Shown: positions 39,606-50,018 of the stretch, piece by piece
How the letters are laid out: the number at the start of each line of letters is the position of its first letter
How positions within the stretch are numbered: the first letter of the stretch is position 1
NCBI GenBank assembly: GCA_031763025.1
Contig: JASSKH010000006.1
Location: forward strand, 1,647,048-1,711,047
DNA: 64,000 bases
Source: Macrocystis pyrifera
Lineage: Eukaryota > Sar > Phaeophyceae > Laminariales > Laminariaceae
Direction: 5' to 3'
The notes under the pieces: model-generated
The model's input: only the letters and a program-made list of their open reading frames with translations
Told to the model about the DNA's origin: nothing
Database searches by the model: none
Position numbers and translations under genes: made by a program

Positions 39606-40024
39606 GATAAATTGTCCATTATTAAACAGTTATATCCAAAAACAGGCACCAGGTGTACCTACGCGTTTATAAGTATTCACATCATATTGAACTCCTGAAC
39701 TGGCTTCCAGGGCTCCCTTTGTGTTTTGAGCCATTCAGAGCTGTACACACGCCGGAAAATTAAAGAGAACCTACTTTTGGCTTTTGCACAAAAAAATAGG
39801 TATTTACAGCAAAAAAGTGTTTTTTCTCTTGTTTTGATACGGTCCGCACAATTACACGACCCATACATACTATACGTACGAGTACTATCGCTACTTTTCG
39901 TAGCAGACGATATCGGGGCGTCGATAGGCTATCGTACCGGTAGACTATTAATAACAATAGCATACACACACCTACAGCATGCAGAAGCAAGCAGAAACTC
40001 CTGCTGTACAAGTTACGGCAGTAC

Positions 40025-40499
<475 letters not shown>

Positions 40500-40500
<1 letters not shown>

Positions 40501-41060
40501 GCATTTAAGTGTGGTGGTGTAGACACGGGTCCTATTCGCAGTTGGAATGAAGAATGAGTGAAAAAGGTAGGTGAGTGTGTTGTAGTGTACTATCAGTACT
40601 GGAAAATCATACTGTACCTGGCACCAAATACAGAAGAATAAAAACCGAAGCTGTGAGATCGAAAAATTACTCAAAACTAATACTTTCAAGCTTGGTGTGA
40701 TAATGATATTAATACTGTAGTGATGATTCGACCGAGCGTTCGTTCTTATATGGGCTGTGTGGGTTTTAGTAGAGAATTGTCTTCAACTTATTACAGGTAG
40801 ATTTGAGAACAATGTAACCGCTACCTACCGACCTACTACTCATGTCTAAGGCGACCGCTGGTGTGGTTACGATATAACTGCTGCAGCAGGGTCAGGACAG
40901 AAAGGTCCAGCCCCGGCCGGGTGCTCGAGTAAAAACATTGTTGTTATAGAAAGAGCAGAATACATTTACTTTTTCTCGGCTGCTGCATTATCTAGTCCTG
41001 TTGTCATTGTTGTGGTCTGCCTTGCTTTCTCTTTGTTTTGGATACTCCAGTAGTTGTGGT
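40500..41060. other. No gene recognised
   Basis: Unique-looking AT-rich sequence between the SINE-3 microsatellite and the right arm of repeat R. Confidence 0.4.
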
Positions 41061-41064
41061 TTTG

Positions 41065-41400
41065 TTGTTGTTCTCTCACAGTAACTCTCACGAAGGAGTC
41101 CGTGGTCATACAAAGAAAGGTGCTGGAGCCATGCTTGGAAGATCTGAAAAACCCCAAAATCGAAATAGTCTGCCTAAAAACGTATACGAGACGAAGAAGG
41201 CGCATACGAGATGAAATCAATGTGCAAACTGAACTATTAATAACATGGCGGCGGGTATATCCTCTCAACTACACAGCATATAGAGTCCCCCCCGTTCCCA
41301 CCACTAACCAACTCGTGGCTGCTGACTACAGCGGCTGCTGTCTGGAGTGCTGCCTGCACCGCCGTACGAAACGCACGACAGGGCGGTAGTCGTATACACC
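41065..41400 (+). repeat. Repeat family R, right arm
   Basis: GAGTCCGTGGTCATACAAAG, AGGTGCTGGAGCC, GAGACGAAGAAGGCGCATAC, GAGATGAAATCAATGTGCAA, CCACTAACCAACTCGTGGCT and CTGTCTGGAGTGCTGCCTGC align with the reverse complement of the left arm. The arms enclose about 1.46 kb. Confidence 0.75.
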
Positions 41401-41404
41401 GTTG

Positions 41405-42345
41405 TGTACGCTGGATGTTCTCGTGCGGAGCGCATCGAAACAATCGAAACAAGTGAATTACGTTTTGCACGTACGTACGTACGTACGCAAGAATCAATTT
41501 CCTATGTGTGTGTTCTTCACATTAAACCGTTCTTCTACACGTCCACGTCCAACAAGCCCAGTGTCCGTGCTCATTCTTCACCCTATATAGAAATATACGA
41601 GCTCTGTGGTCACAGAATACGACACAGAGAGAGATAACACACCGTAATGCATTAATAGCCTACGCAATACCATGTCTTCGCACTAGGTGCGGCCGACACA
41701 ACATACATACATACGCCAGCAACCAAAATACACCATAAAGAAAGAAAAGCAACGAAGAAACCAAACCGAAAAAGAAAGGAGAAGAATCCTAAATAAACAA
41801 ATAAAATGGGAAGCCAAAGCTCAGACACATACTACCCCGAGCATGAGCCAAAATGGACGTGCAAGGGGGAAAAAACGGGAAGAAAAAAGGAAAAAGGGAA
41901 ATATGCATCCCGGGGAACACTTAACTAACTATGTAAAATGAGAAAGAATGAGTGGGCCAAAACATATAAAAACAAAAGTAAACACTCTCATCACTCACCC
42001 ACTATGTAGTACTTCTTTCATAAGGATAAGAAGGGGAAAAGAGATAGGAAACAGTTAAGTCATGGAAAAAATCGAAGCACCAAGCAAGCCCATACCTACC
42101 GAACGGCCGCAGCAGTTGGCGGTAGATCGGAACGGATGTTCGTCATACAGTGGGCATACGGACGCACGTGAGTGAGGTATGTATGCAAATAAATGATGCC
42201 GAATACACCTGTGGTGTCAGCGGCACGCAAAGGATTGTTTTTATACAACACTGGGTAGGTAAGATTGGTTTGTAAAGTTTCATGTGGGTATCGGGGTACA
42301 GCTGCTAGCAGTGGTCGATCGCCCCCGCGGTGGTCTATTAATGAT
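41405..42345. other. No gene recognised
   Basis: A-rich stretch (41700-42000) and short ACGT repeats; no protein-like frame. Confidence 0.4.
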
Positions 42346-42349
42346 TCCC

Positions 42350-43310
42350 TAGATAATTAATACCAGTACCTGATAGAGAGAGAATGATCTATGGTCTAAT
42401 TGTCTATTAACTGCTTGCTATTTATTGCAAATGACTGTCTATTGTGACGAATAATTCCAACTAATTGAAGCGCGTCGAGACAATTTCTACCTGGCCCTAT
42501 TGTCCGAACACTTTCATTTAAGGAACAGTCTCCGAAATCGATGGTCCAGATAATGCCAGTTAATGGACCTCCGCCTCAATGAAATGTCCCGCCAATTTTA
42601 AATATTAATAATCTCGACAAGTCTAACCCTAACCCACCCCTTAGGCTAGACTCCGAAATCAGTTGTCTCGACAATTCCAATGAATACACTATCTCCTAAA
42701 TCAATTGCCCGACAATGCCATTTTTTTTTGTTTTTTCAATCATCCCTTTTACTTTCCAGTCTAACTCGTAGGAGGTTTTACCCTCAGCGATCTTCTGGAC
42801 AAGCCGTGGTCACAGGTGTCGTCACTTTCCCCCCCCGGTACGTGGCTTTATATTTTGTCGCGCATAGGGGTGAGCATTCCCACTTCTCATCGATTTCCAT
42901 CGAATGTAGCTAACTCACGCTCTCGCGCTTTCCGCTAATCATTTTTTTATGCAAGAAAAAGTCCCTACGAGCATGCACTCGGTGATACCTGAACCCACGA
43001 AATTGATCTTGATAGGCAAGCGGACCACCTACCAAGCCATCGGGGACGCCGGCAATTAGTAATGTTTTTATATAGTCTCCCAAACCCATTGTCCGGGCAA
43101 TTCCAATTAATAGACAGTCTCCAAAATCAATTGTTGTACAATGTCCGGATAGTTTCGTTACAAATATTATTATAGCAAGTCTAAAACAGTTGTCCGGGCA
43201 ATTCCAAGTATTAGACAGCAGTATACAAAAACATTTGTCCGGACAATTTCAACTATTAATAGTAGGATATCTCCCAAATCACTTCTTTAGACAATGCCAA
43301 TTAATTGTGG
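42350..43310. repeat. Degenerate ~50 bp tandem repeat (AATTGTCCGGACAATTCCAA type), split by SINE-1
   Basis: Motifs such as TTGTCCGGGCAATTCCAA, TTAATAGACAGTCTCCAAAA and TCGACAATTCCAATGAATAC recur on both sides of the SINE at 42721-43049. The array therefore predates the SINE insertion. Confidence 0.55.
42721..43049 (-). mobile_element. tRNA-derived SINE, copy SINE-1
   Basis: 329 bp on the - strand. The head GCGTCCCCGATGGCTTGGTA carries A-box-like and B-box-like (GTGGGTTCAGGTATCACC) sequences and closes with a GTAGGGAC end that can pair with the start. The body includes GCGCGAGAGCGTGAGTTAGC, TGTGACCACGGCTTGTCCAG and CCTCCTACGAGTTAGACTGG. It ends in an A-rich tail with a few interruptions (T-rich on the + strand). 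Confidence 0.8.
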
Positions 43311-43314
43311 TTTG

Positions 43315-44435
43315 TGGGCCCAGACTTACTTGAGTTTGTTCGGTGTTTGGTTTTAGTCGAGGCTTCGAAGTCATCATCATGGCATCGCGACGTTTCACTA
43401 TCAACCATGCAATGAATGTTTTGTCGTCTACTGAATGAACAGGGGGGGTGTAATAGTGATTATACTCTTTATCACGACGGAGATTTCTTATCACAGGTAC
43501 TTATTATATTGAAGTTGAGTTGGAGGTTTGTCACAGGTGATTTCAGACCCAAGGGTGCTGACCAGAGGTCTCGCGTTCTGGTGGAGAAAGCATGTGCGCT
43601 GGTGCCTGTGCATCGTTTGTTTCTCTAGGAAGCAGGTATGTATCTGGAACGTATAGCTAGCGTGGAGTGTCAACAAGTAGAGTTAACAGAGGGGCATACC
43701 GACTTCCTCATCAAACCGGCACACGAGGAGACATTTCACTTTGACCGTGACTTGTGGTAATTTATCTCACCAATTAGTTTTCCCGGGGGGGTTGCGGCAT
43801 TCCGTCCTCCGGGATACGAGTACATAGGGGTTTTCGGGTCTTCGGTTCCTATGGGATGTTTTCGGAAAGTGCTTAAATTGCTTAACGTACGACGTCAGGG
43901 GCGCTTATAGGGAAATGGAGAATGGGAGGTGTCCATGCGTTGAATAAGGTTAAAGCGTCAAAGGGACATACCTGGCGGTGTTGATGCACCGTGTCGTACA
44001 CTTCGTCGGCTATTGGTTAATTTAGCACAAAGCGTACGACAAGAGGGGAACCACTTGCTACTGATTGATACCTACTACAGAAAAAGTGCAGAAAGGAGTG
44101 TACCGTCTGGTGCATGCTTTCGTAGAGAGCTGTTTGCAGGGAGGGGGGCTGCTGTAGTCCGATTTACGTTGTTGTATATATGTCAGAGATGTGCTGTTGT
44201 TCTGGTCTTAAAGAGTACACAACAGGCGCGCCGGCATACAGCACGATATGATACAAAAAAATACGTATGTATACGTGAAACCGGTGTCGCTCGTTTTGTT
44301 TGAAAGTTTGAAAGTTTTATTGAAACCAGGATACTCTCGGGTGTTATTTTTCCCCCTTCTCGCTTAATTGTTCAAACTCTATACTGAAATTGGGTGTGAA
44401 AATATACCATTTATAAACCTGTGTACCTGCACTCT
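43315..44435. other. No gene recognised
   Basis: Short overlapping frames; no domain or repeat family recognised. Confidence 0.4.
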
Positions 44436-44449
44436 CTTAGCGTCCCTGG

Positions 44450-44504
44450 TGGCTTGGTAGGTGGTCCGCGTGCCTGTCAAGATCAATTTCGTGGGTTCAA
44501 GTCT
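44450..44504 (+). promoter_or_regulatory. Pol III-like A and B boxes of SINE-2
   Basis: The A-box-like TGGCTTGGTAGG at 44450-44461 and the B-box-like GGTTCAAGTCT at 44494-44504 are spaced as in tRNA genes. A CCTGTCAAG segment between them resembles an anticodon loop. The outer GTCCCT and AGGGAC (44442, 44532) can pair like an acceptor stem. Confidence 0.7.
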
Positions 44505-44740
44505 CACCGAGTGCATGCTCATAGGGACTTTTTCTTGCATAAAAAATTGATTAGCGGAAAGCGCGAGAGCGTGAGTTAGCTACATTCGATGAAAATCGAC
44601 GAGCAGTGGGAATGCTGAACCCTATGCGCGACAAAAAAATGAAGGCACGTACCGCGGGGGAGAAGGGTCGACACCTGTGACCACGGCTTGTCCAGAAGAT
44701 CGTCGAGGGTAAAACCTCCTACGAGTGGGCTGGAAAGTAG

Positions 44741-44744
44741 AAGT
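44741..44744 (+). other. Left target site duplication AAGT
   Basis: AAGT immediately precedes the left LTR and is repeated at 57169-57172 after the right LTR. It lies in the SINE 3' end. Confidence 0.85.
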
Positions 44745-46006
44745 TGTGGTAAGAAGTTAGTTAGTCGGTTTCGAATTGAGAGTGGTGCACAAACAGGTTG
44801 GAAATCATTAGAGCCAGTAGGTCGGGGTTGAAGAACGAAACGAAGAACATGCTGAAACCCGGTCGTCAGTGTTGATACGTACGTAGGTTCTAGACAAAGA
44901 TTCGGTCGAGATTCGTCTCACGTACATGGTCGCTGGGTAAGAAGGAAGTAGATTCGGAAAGTTGATGGATATGAACCGTTTAGCGGATATGATACGGATC
45001 TTGGTTTGATGGATGTGGATCTTGGACGTATGTGCGGCAAATAAATATCGGAAAGAAAAGGTTCATGGTGACAGAATGAAGCGGGTTAATCCATATAAGG
45101 AGATTTCAGTTCGGAGTTGTATGAATACGCATGGGAAACGATACCGAGGTCATGCTACGTACGTAAGGGGAAAGAAAATGTTTCCCAAATAATTTGGAAA
45201 CATGTGATCATTGGACGATATGGGAGAGGTTCGACAGGTCGTAGGATCAGCGTACAAAGTTACGGTTGATAACCGATCTGACAGTCTAGGAGAGGTCCTG
45301 TGAGGAGTATGATTGGCTAATTATAATGAGTAGACCGAAGGAAGAAATAAAAACAGCTTGAGAAGTTCTAGTTTTGAGTTTGGGTTGTTCCCCCCCATGG
45401 GCAGAACGTGTCGAGACCAGGGCTATTCTACAGCAGTGTCGAGTCGGGGTCAAGATAGAGCAGCGTTGGGCAGCAACCGAGATTGTACCAGCAAAGATCG
45501 ACTACGCTAGGACTGTCTGCAGACGAGTGTGGGCTTGAGATAGCGGGATAAAGGCAAGAGCAGTTTGTGTGTGAAAGATTGAGTTGGTTTGGTTTCTGGT
45601 TGGGTGACGACAAGAGAAATTTAACAAGAGAAAATACAAGCCCATCAAAAAGACTATCCCGAAAGAAGAGCTCATTACCATTGCCATTGATGCTAGTAAC
45701 GCCAAACCTGTGCAAACCAGGACTGAATATTAGACCAAGCAACTAGCGAGAGGCAGAGTTGTGCTCGTTAGGGGTAAAGGCATCCCACGGGAAGACTAGT
45801 ACACCCTAAAGTAAAGGTGTACACCAGGTCATAGTCCAAAAGTGACTCATCTGGAGTAAACATAGAGGTGGTTTGTGATCTATTATTGTTCAAGAGTAAC
45901 AAAAGTAGCATCCTGTTGAGCAGATCCGGGGTTTGCGGCGTTCAACCCTGTGGTCTGTTAGCAGAGCCCCTTTAGTCCGTGGTTCCAAGCGTTGGTAAGT
46001 ATAACA
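44745..46006 (+). repeat. 5' LTR (1262 bp)
   Basis: Starts TGTGGTAAGAAG and ends AAGTATAACA. An AT-rich CAAATAAATATCGG (about 45038-45051) could serve as a TATA element, and AATAAA at 45346-45351 as a polyadenylation signal. Neither is proven. Frames inside the LTR are identical in both copies because of LTR identity and are not genes. Confidence 0.95.
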
Positions 46007-46007
46007 T

Positions 46008-46025
46008 TGGCGTCGTCGGCAGGAC
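46008..46025 (+). promoter_or_regulatory. Primer binding site
   Basis: TGGCGTCGTCGGCAGGAC lies one base after the LTR. It is complementary to a tRNA 3' end of the form ...CCTGCCGACGACGCCA, whose last part fits a T-stem plus acceptor strand and CCA. The primer tRNA identity cannot be settled here. Confidence 0.75.
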
Positions 46026-46042
46026 CGCGTTACGTGGCAAAC

Positions 46043-48934
46043 ATGGCAGTGTCCGCAAATGATCCGGTTCGCGCTGAAGGGCGTGTGTATGACTCTCTTG
46101 CTTCCGCCGAATACTCTGCTGATGGGCGCGTCAAAACTCGCTCCATGTCGCATCACCCCGACGTTATCTCCCCGGCTCACTCCTCACAAAAACCGCACTC
46201 TCTAGAACCCCCCTCTTCTCCACGTTCTCACTCTGACGCTCACAGCCAGGCGTCAGTTTTATCGCCTCTAGTCTCTGCTCATTCCCCTCGATCTTCTCAG
46301 CCCTCCCTTCAACAGTGCTCTCGCGAGCAAGAGGACATGTTAGGCTCACTAGTAGATACACTTTCCCGACAGAAAATGGCCAAATTACTTGCGGCATTCT
46401 CCATTGCCCCGCCCGATCTTCTCTCGAGTGGGGTTGCTGCTCCTTCTGGTACCCCGTCCAATAGTACAGCGGGTGGGGGACAGGGCCCAACCCCAAAACA
46501 ATCGGCGGCGTCCGTCGAAGCCGATCGCAGGATGGCGGCCGACGTCGCCGCCGCCGAAGCGGCCATGTCCCGGGTAGACGACGTCGCCAGGGTTCTCTCG
46601 CCGTCGTCACGCGCTACCGCTCAGGCCAACCTACTATGTGCCGAAGAGGCGGCACGCGCACACGACCTCAACGCTCGGGGTGACGATTTCGCCGCCCGCC
46701 AAAAACATGCAGGTCTACAACAGAAGGTTACCGCCCTCCGCGCTCAGCAACGGAGAGCAGCCGACGCACAGCTCCGGCTGGCGTCGGAGCTGGCCCAGGT
46801 TACTGCGGCCAGTGAGGCCGCGTCTGACGACGTGGCACGCATCTCCGAGGCCGGCGCTGTGAGAAGGGCCGAGCACGTCGACGCCGTCAAGCTGCGACGA
46901 GAGGTGGTGGCGAGCATGCCAGCTGCCCCTCCGGTTGTGCCCGGCAAGGTCGCCGGTGGGGGTTTGAGGTTCGCTGCGGGGGTTGCTCCGGTCTCGCCGG
47001 CCCACGCAACTGACGCGCGGGGGTTCTCGGTGCAGCACCGGCCGGGGTCTTCTGCGGTGCCATCCTCTGGTGCCGACGCAGGGAGGTATAGGGTAGAGTT
47101 GGGCGAAGGGGTAACGATACATAAATCGCCTTTTAATACCCTCGACCATTCTGTCACGCCCCACCCGCCGGCACCATATCAACACGTACACCATCCCTAC
47201 CAGCAGCCGTCTTCGCTGGCCGCGCCCGTTCCGCCCCCACCACGAGGGTACGCACAGGCTCTGACTGCGTCTTCGGGCCCGGTGGCGCGTCATACGCCGC
47301 CGGTCCCTCCCTCTCATCACGGGGCGTACGGGCAGGCGCCGCCGCCGCCGCCGCCGCCGCCCGGGCGGCCGCCCATTTATGGTGGCGCTCCACCGCCGCC
47401 GCAGCAATTCTATACGGGCGCGGCATCTCCACCACCGCCACCGCCACCGCCGTCTCAGTCGTATCAACAGCAGCTTCTTCTTCAGCAGCATCAACAACAG
47501 CATCAACAGCAGCATCAACAGCAGCATCAACAGCAGCATCAACAGCAGTATCAACAGCCGCAGCACCAACAGCAGCATCAGCATCTGCCGCCGCATCAAC
47601 TGCATCATCAGCAGCAGCAACAACCACAACAGCAACAGCAACACTACTTCCCCGGCGCGGCTTCGGCTGTATCTCACCAGATTCAGCATGCCGCGCCACC
47701 CCCTCCGCCGCCTCCACCGGCGCCGCACGGGCAGGTCGGTGCTAACGGTGGTGGTGCGGTTTACGACCCGGGGGCACATTTCCCTCCTTTGCCCGCTCCA
47801 GCGCATCCTACGCCGGCGCGGATACAATACTCCTATTTGAAACTCGATTTGAAATTTGTCGAGCCTCTTCCGCCGCTACCCCTTATAAAAAAAGACAGTC
47901 TCGTGCAATTTGTTGTCCTCATCAACGGCTTGCGCCAGGCTATGGCGGCCATCCGTGAACTCGCCGGAGACACGGATCCTAGGTGGCACCCTAAATGGTG
48001 CGCGCCACTGAGGCGTCTTGTTCAAGCCGCTGTACGGGTTGACTTTGACGGAAAAAGTAGGGTCGACAATTTCGTTTTCAACTGTTTCGCCGAGGTAGAG
48101 TCGAAACTTGCATCTGGTATGTCTGGCCCGGACGCCTTCGAGTATCTCATCTCCGAATTTGCGCAACAATTCTCGTCAATAGACCCCGCGCAAGTTCCTG
48201 GGATGCTCGCCCAATTTCAGGTCGAGGAAGGGACGCCTTTCAAAGATTGGCTCATTGCGATCAAATTGGTCGTGGTGGGGTCGATGAATTTGGGGCAGTT
48301 CAGTCCAGGCTTACCAGTAGTGTTGGGTAATTTGAAAGCCTGTCTATCCAGTCAATACCCGACCATGCTGCTTTTCTTTGGAGTAGCGTTAGATCAGTCT
48401 TATTCATCTCTTGGACAAATTTGGAATATTTTCGACCAGGCCAAAGACAACATGACTGGTGCAATACGAGCCAGTCATGTGTCCGCGTCCCCCCCCATCC
48501 CCTCCTTTCAGCGATACAATAGACACACGAAGCCTCGCGTCATGTCGGTCTCTTCCAACCGCTATTTGCCCATCATGGACAATGCGCATGAGGTGGAGTT
48601 CGACGACGAATCCGAGTGGACCCGTGTTTACTCTATAGCGCAAAATCCGACGCGTCCGAAAACACCGCGTCTTTTCAAATTCGAGTTTGATTCTCCTGAA
48701 TCCAGAGAGGGGCGCATGCGCGTCGGTCACGCATGCATGAACTGTGCCGGTGACGATCATTTTTTGCGTGATTGTACCCACGACTACATCAACCACTTCG
48801 GCCTTTTCTCTGACGAATTTGGGGAAGGGACTACAGCCGAAGTGCATGAACGATGGGTATACACACGCAATAAAATCAAAGCTAAATATTTGCTTCATCG
48901 CGCAAAACCTTCCAAGAGTACTCCAACTCCATAG
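46043..48934 (+). CDS. gag: Gag polyprotein of the LTR retrotransposon
   Basis: 963 residues from the first ATG after the primer site; the frame is open 51 bases upstream without an ATG. Gag should assemble particles and package RNA in the cytoplasm. Layout: a Ser/Ala-rich N-terminus; an Ala/Arg-rich, probably helical region (about 170-300); a Pro-rich segment; a Gln/His-rich stretch (about 470-545, repeated CAGCATCAA codons); another poly-Pro tract; then a capsid-like region (about 600-830, from YSYLKLDLKFVEPLPPL). A single CCHC knuckle follows, CMNCAGDDHFLRDC, at residues 898-911. The stop is TAG at 48932-48934. The same frame stays open beyond it to 49189. At 963 residues it is long for a Gag, mostly because of the low-complexity half. 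Confidence 0.9.
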   Translation: MAVSANDPVRAEGRVYDSLASAEYSADGRVKTRSMSHHPDVISPAHSSQKPHSLEPPSSPRSHSDAHSQASVLSPLVSAHSPRSSQPSLQQCSREQEDMLGSLVDTLSRQKMAKLLAAFSIAPPDLLSSGVAAPSGTPSNSTAGGGQGPTPKQSAASVEADRRMAADVAAAEAAMSRVDDVARVLSPSSRATAQANLLCAEEAARAHDLNARGDDFAARQKHAGLQQKVTALRAQQRRAADAQLRLASELAQVTAASEAASDDVARISEAGAVRRAEHVDAVKLRREVVASMPAAPPVVPGKVAGGGLRFAAGVAPVSPAHATDARGFSVQHRPGSSAVPSSGADAGRYRVELGEGVTIHKSPFNTLDHSVTPHPPAPYQHVHHPYQQPSSLAAPVPPPPRGYAQALTASSGPVARHTPPVPPSHHGAYGQAPPPPPPPPGRPPIYGGAPPPPQQFYTGAASPPPPPPPPSQSYQQQLLLQQHQQQHQQQHQQQHQQQHQQQYQQPQHQQQHQHLPPHQLHHQQQQQPQQQQQHYFPGAASAVSHQIQHAAPPPPPPPPAPHGQVGANGGGAVYDPGAHFPPLPAPAHPTPARIQYSYLKLDLKFVEPLPPLPLIKKDSLVQFVVLINGLRQAMAAIRELAGDTDPRWHPKWCAPLRRLVQAAVRVDFDGKSRVDNFVFNCFAEVESKLASGMSGPDAFEYLISEFAQQFSSIDPAQVPGMLAQFQVEEGTPFKDWLIAIKLVVVGSMNLGQFSPGLPVVLGNLKACLSSQYPTMLLFFGVALDQSYSSLGQIWNIFDQAKDNMTGAIRASHVSASPPIPSFQRYNRHTKPRVMSVSSNRYLPIMDNAHEVEFDDESEWTRVYSIAQNPTRPKTPRLFKFEFDSPESREGRMRVGHACMNCAGDDHFLRDCTHDYINHFGLFSDEFGEGTTAEVHERWVYTRNKIKAKYLLHRAKPSKSTPTP

Positions 48935-49065
48935 GAGGCCGACGACGTAGGCTGCCGACCTACGCCGGAGGCAACTTCGGTGGTATTATCTTCTGTTAAT
49001 ACTGACGGCGTTGTGGCTACGGATCCGTTAACCGTAGCCCGCTGCCGGCTCGACGATTCTTGTAG

Positions 49066-50018
49066 AGTAGATTATTCCCGTGGTGTGTTGTTATCTTGCC
49101 CCCTCCGTCGGGTTCGCCGACAACACCCACACAACAGCGTAACGAACAATGTCAGACGCCTGAGACCAGTATGTCGCGGGCGCCTGTGACTAAACGAGTG
49201 TCGCGTTCAGTTACACCCCAGGAGGCCGGCGAAACTAGATTTCATGCCCTAGTTTTACCACCAGCCTCACGAATGTATGAGGAACAGCCACATATTAATT
49301 CTCAGTTACCTGATGATAGAGACTCGGGAGGAAACGTGGAAAATTTCCGGTCGTGCGCGCACACGATTTCTAGGGGTGCTTTAGGCAGTGCGGGCCAGCA
49401 AACGAGGCGAGGTTCGCCCATTGCATCCCCCCTTTTCCAGGGTAGGAAACCAGGTGCCCGTGGCAAGGTACCTCGTTTTGGTGAGCTACAGATAGGTGTT
49501 GGTTACGGAGATAAATCAAAATACTGTAGTGTTGCGCCGTTGGTTCATACCGTTCTGTCGACGATTGCAGAAGAGGCAGTCTCGATCCCGGTTCATACCA
49601 CCTTGTCGACGACAGCAAACGAGGCTGTCTCGCCAAACAAACAAGTCTTAAATCCGGTCGAGCCTGTAGCGACGCCGGTGTCACCAGGGTTGTTCCTTCA
49701 AAAACGAACCCACATACACTCCATCGGTAAGGATAACTACGCCCCCCCCTTACCTGAAGTCACGGATGCAGCTATATGGTTGCCTGTGTGGCAGGTGTCT
49801 TGTCAGGAGGACGTTGACGCCTCTCATTCTCAGATAACGGTCCCAGATTTCTTGTCCGAATTTCAAAAATTTAGAGGGGGGGAAATTAAAATAAATCCCT
49901 CCCGCCAAACGTCCCGTGTCAGAGTACACGCGGGGCCCCATGCCCGTCGCTCTTATCCTGGCAAAGCTTTGATTGACACGGGCTCCCCGCAGTCATTCGT
50001 ATCGTGTTCGTTTTTTTG
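49066..50018 (+). CDS. pro: Protease-containing frame between gag and pol
   Basis: Open in frame +1 relative to window start (gag and pol are both in frame +2). It begins after a stop at 49063 and ends at TGA 50016-50018. Most of it is a poorly conserved Pro/Ser/Thr-rich linker. It contains a short repeated segment (VHT(V/T)LST(I/T)A near 49545 and 49590) and finishes with the retropepsin active-site triad in LIDTGSPQSFVS near 49970. The rest of the protease fold, including the ILLG-DSW end, is in the pol frame. The two frames meet at a seven-T run (50010-50016), and a one-base change there aligns them. No ATG stands at the start, so expression would need a frameshift, readthrough or splicing. 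Alternatively this copy carries indels. Confidence 0.75.

Larger units (their letters stand above)
44440..44744 (+). mobile_element. tRNA-derived SINE, copy SINE-2, 5' part (interrupted by the LTR element)
   Basis: In inverted orientation to SINE-1 and closely similar throughout: GCGTCCCTGGTGGCTTGGTA, GTGGGTTCAAGTCTCACCGA, TTGATTAGCGGAAAGCGCGA, GACCACGGCTTGTCCAGAAG, CCTCCTACGAGTGGGCTGGA. It stops at GAAAGTAGAAGT, where the LTR retrotransposon begins, and resumes at 57169. Confidence 0.88.

Noticed and set aside
44440..44532. A functional tRNA gene at the SINE-2 head (and at 42961-43049)
   Set aside because: The arms do not fold as a full cloverleaf, and the sequence continues into a repeated body with an A-rich tail, so it is a SINE.
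45428..45742. 104-codon - strand frame, duplicated at 56590-56904
   Set aside because: Identical only because it lies in both LTRs; no protein features.
46715..47827. 370-codon - strand frame inside gag (and other antisense frames in gag and pol)
   Set aside because: Antisense shadow of the repetitive gag sequence.
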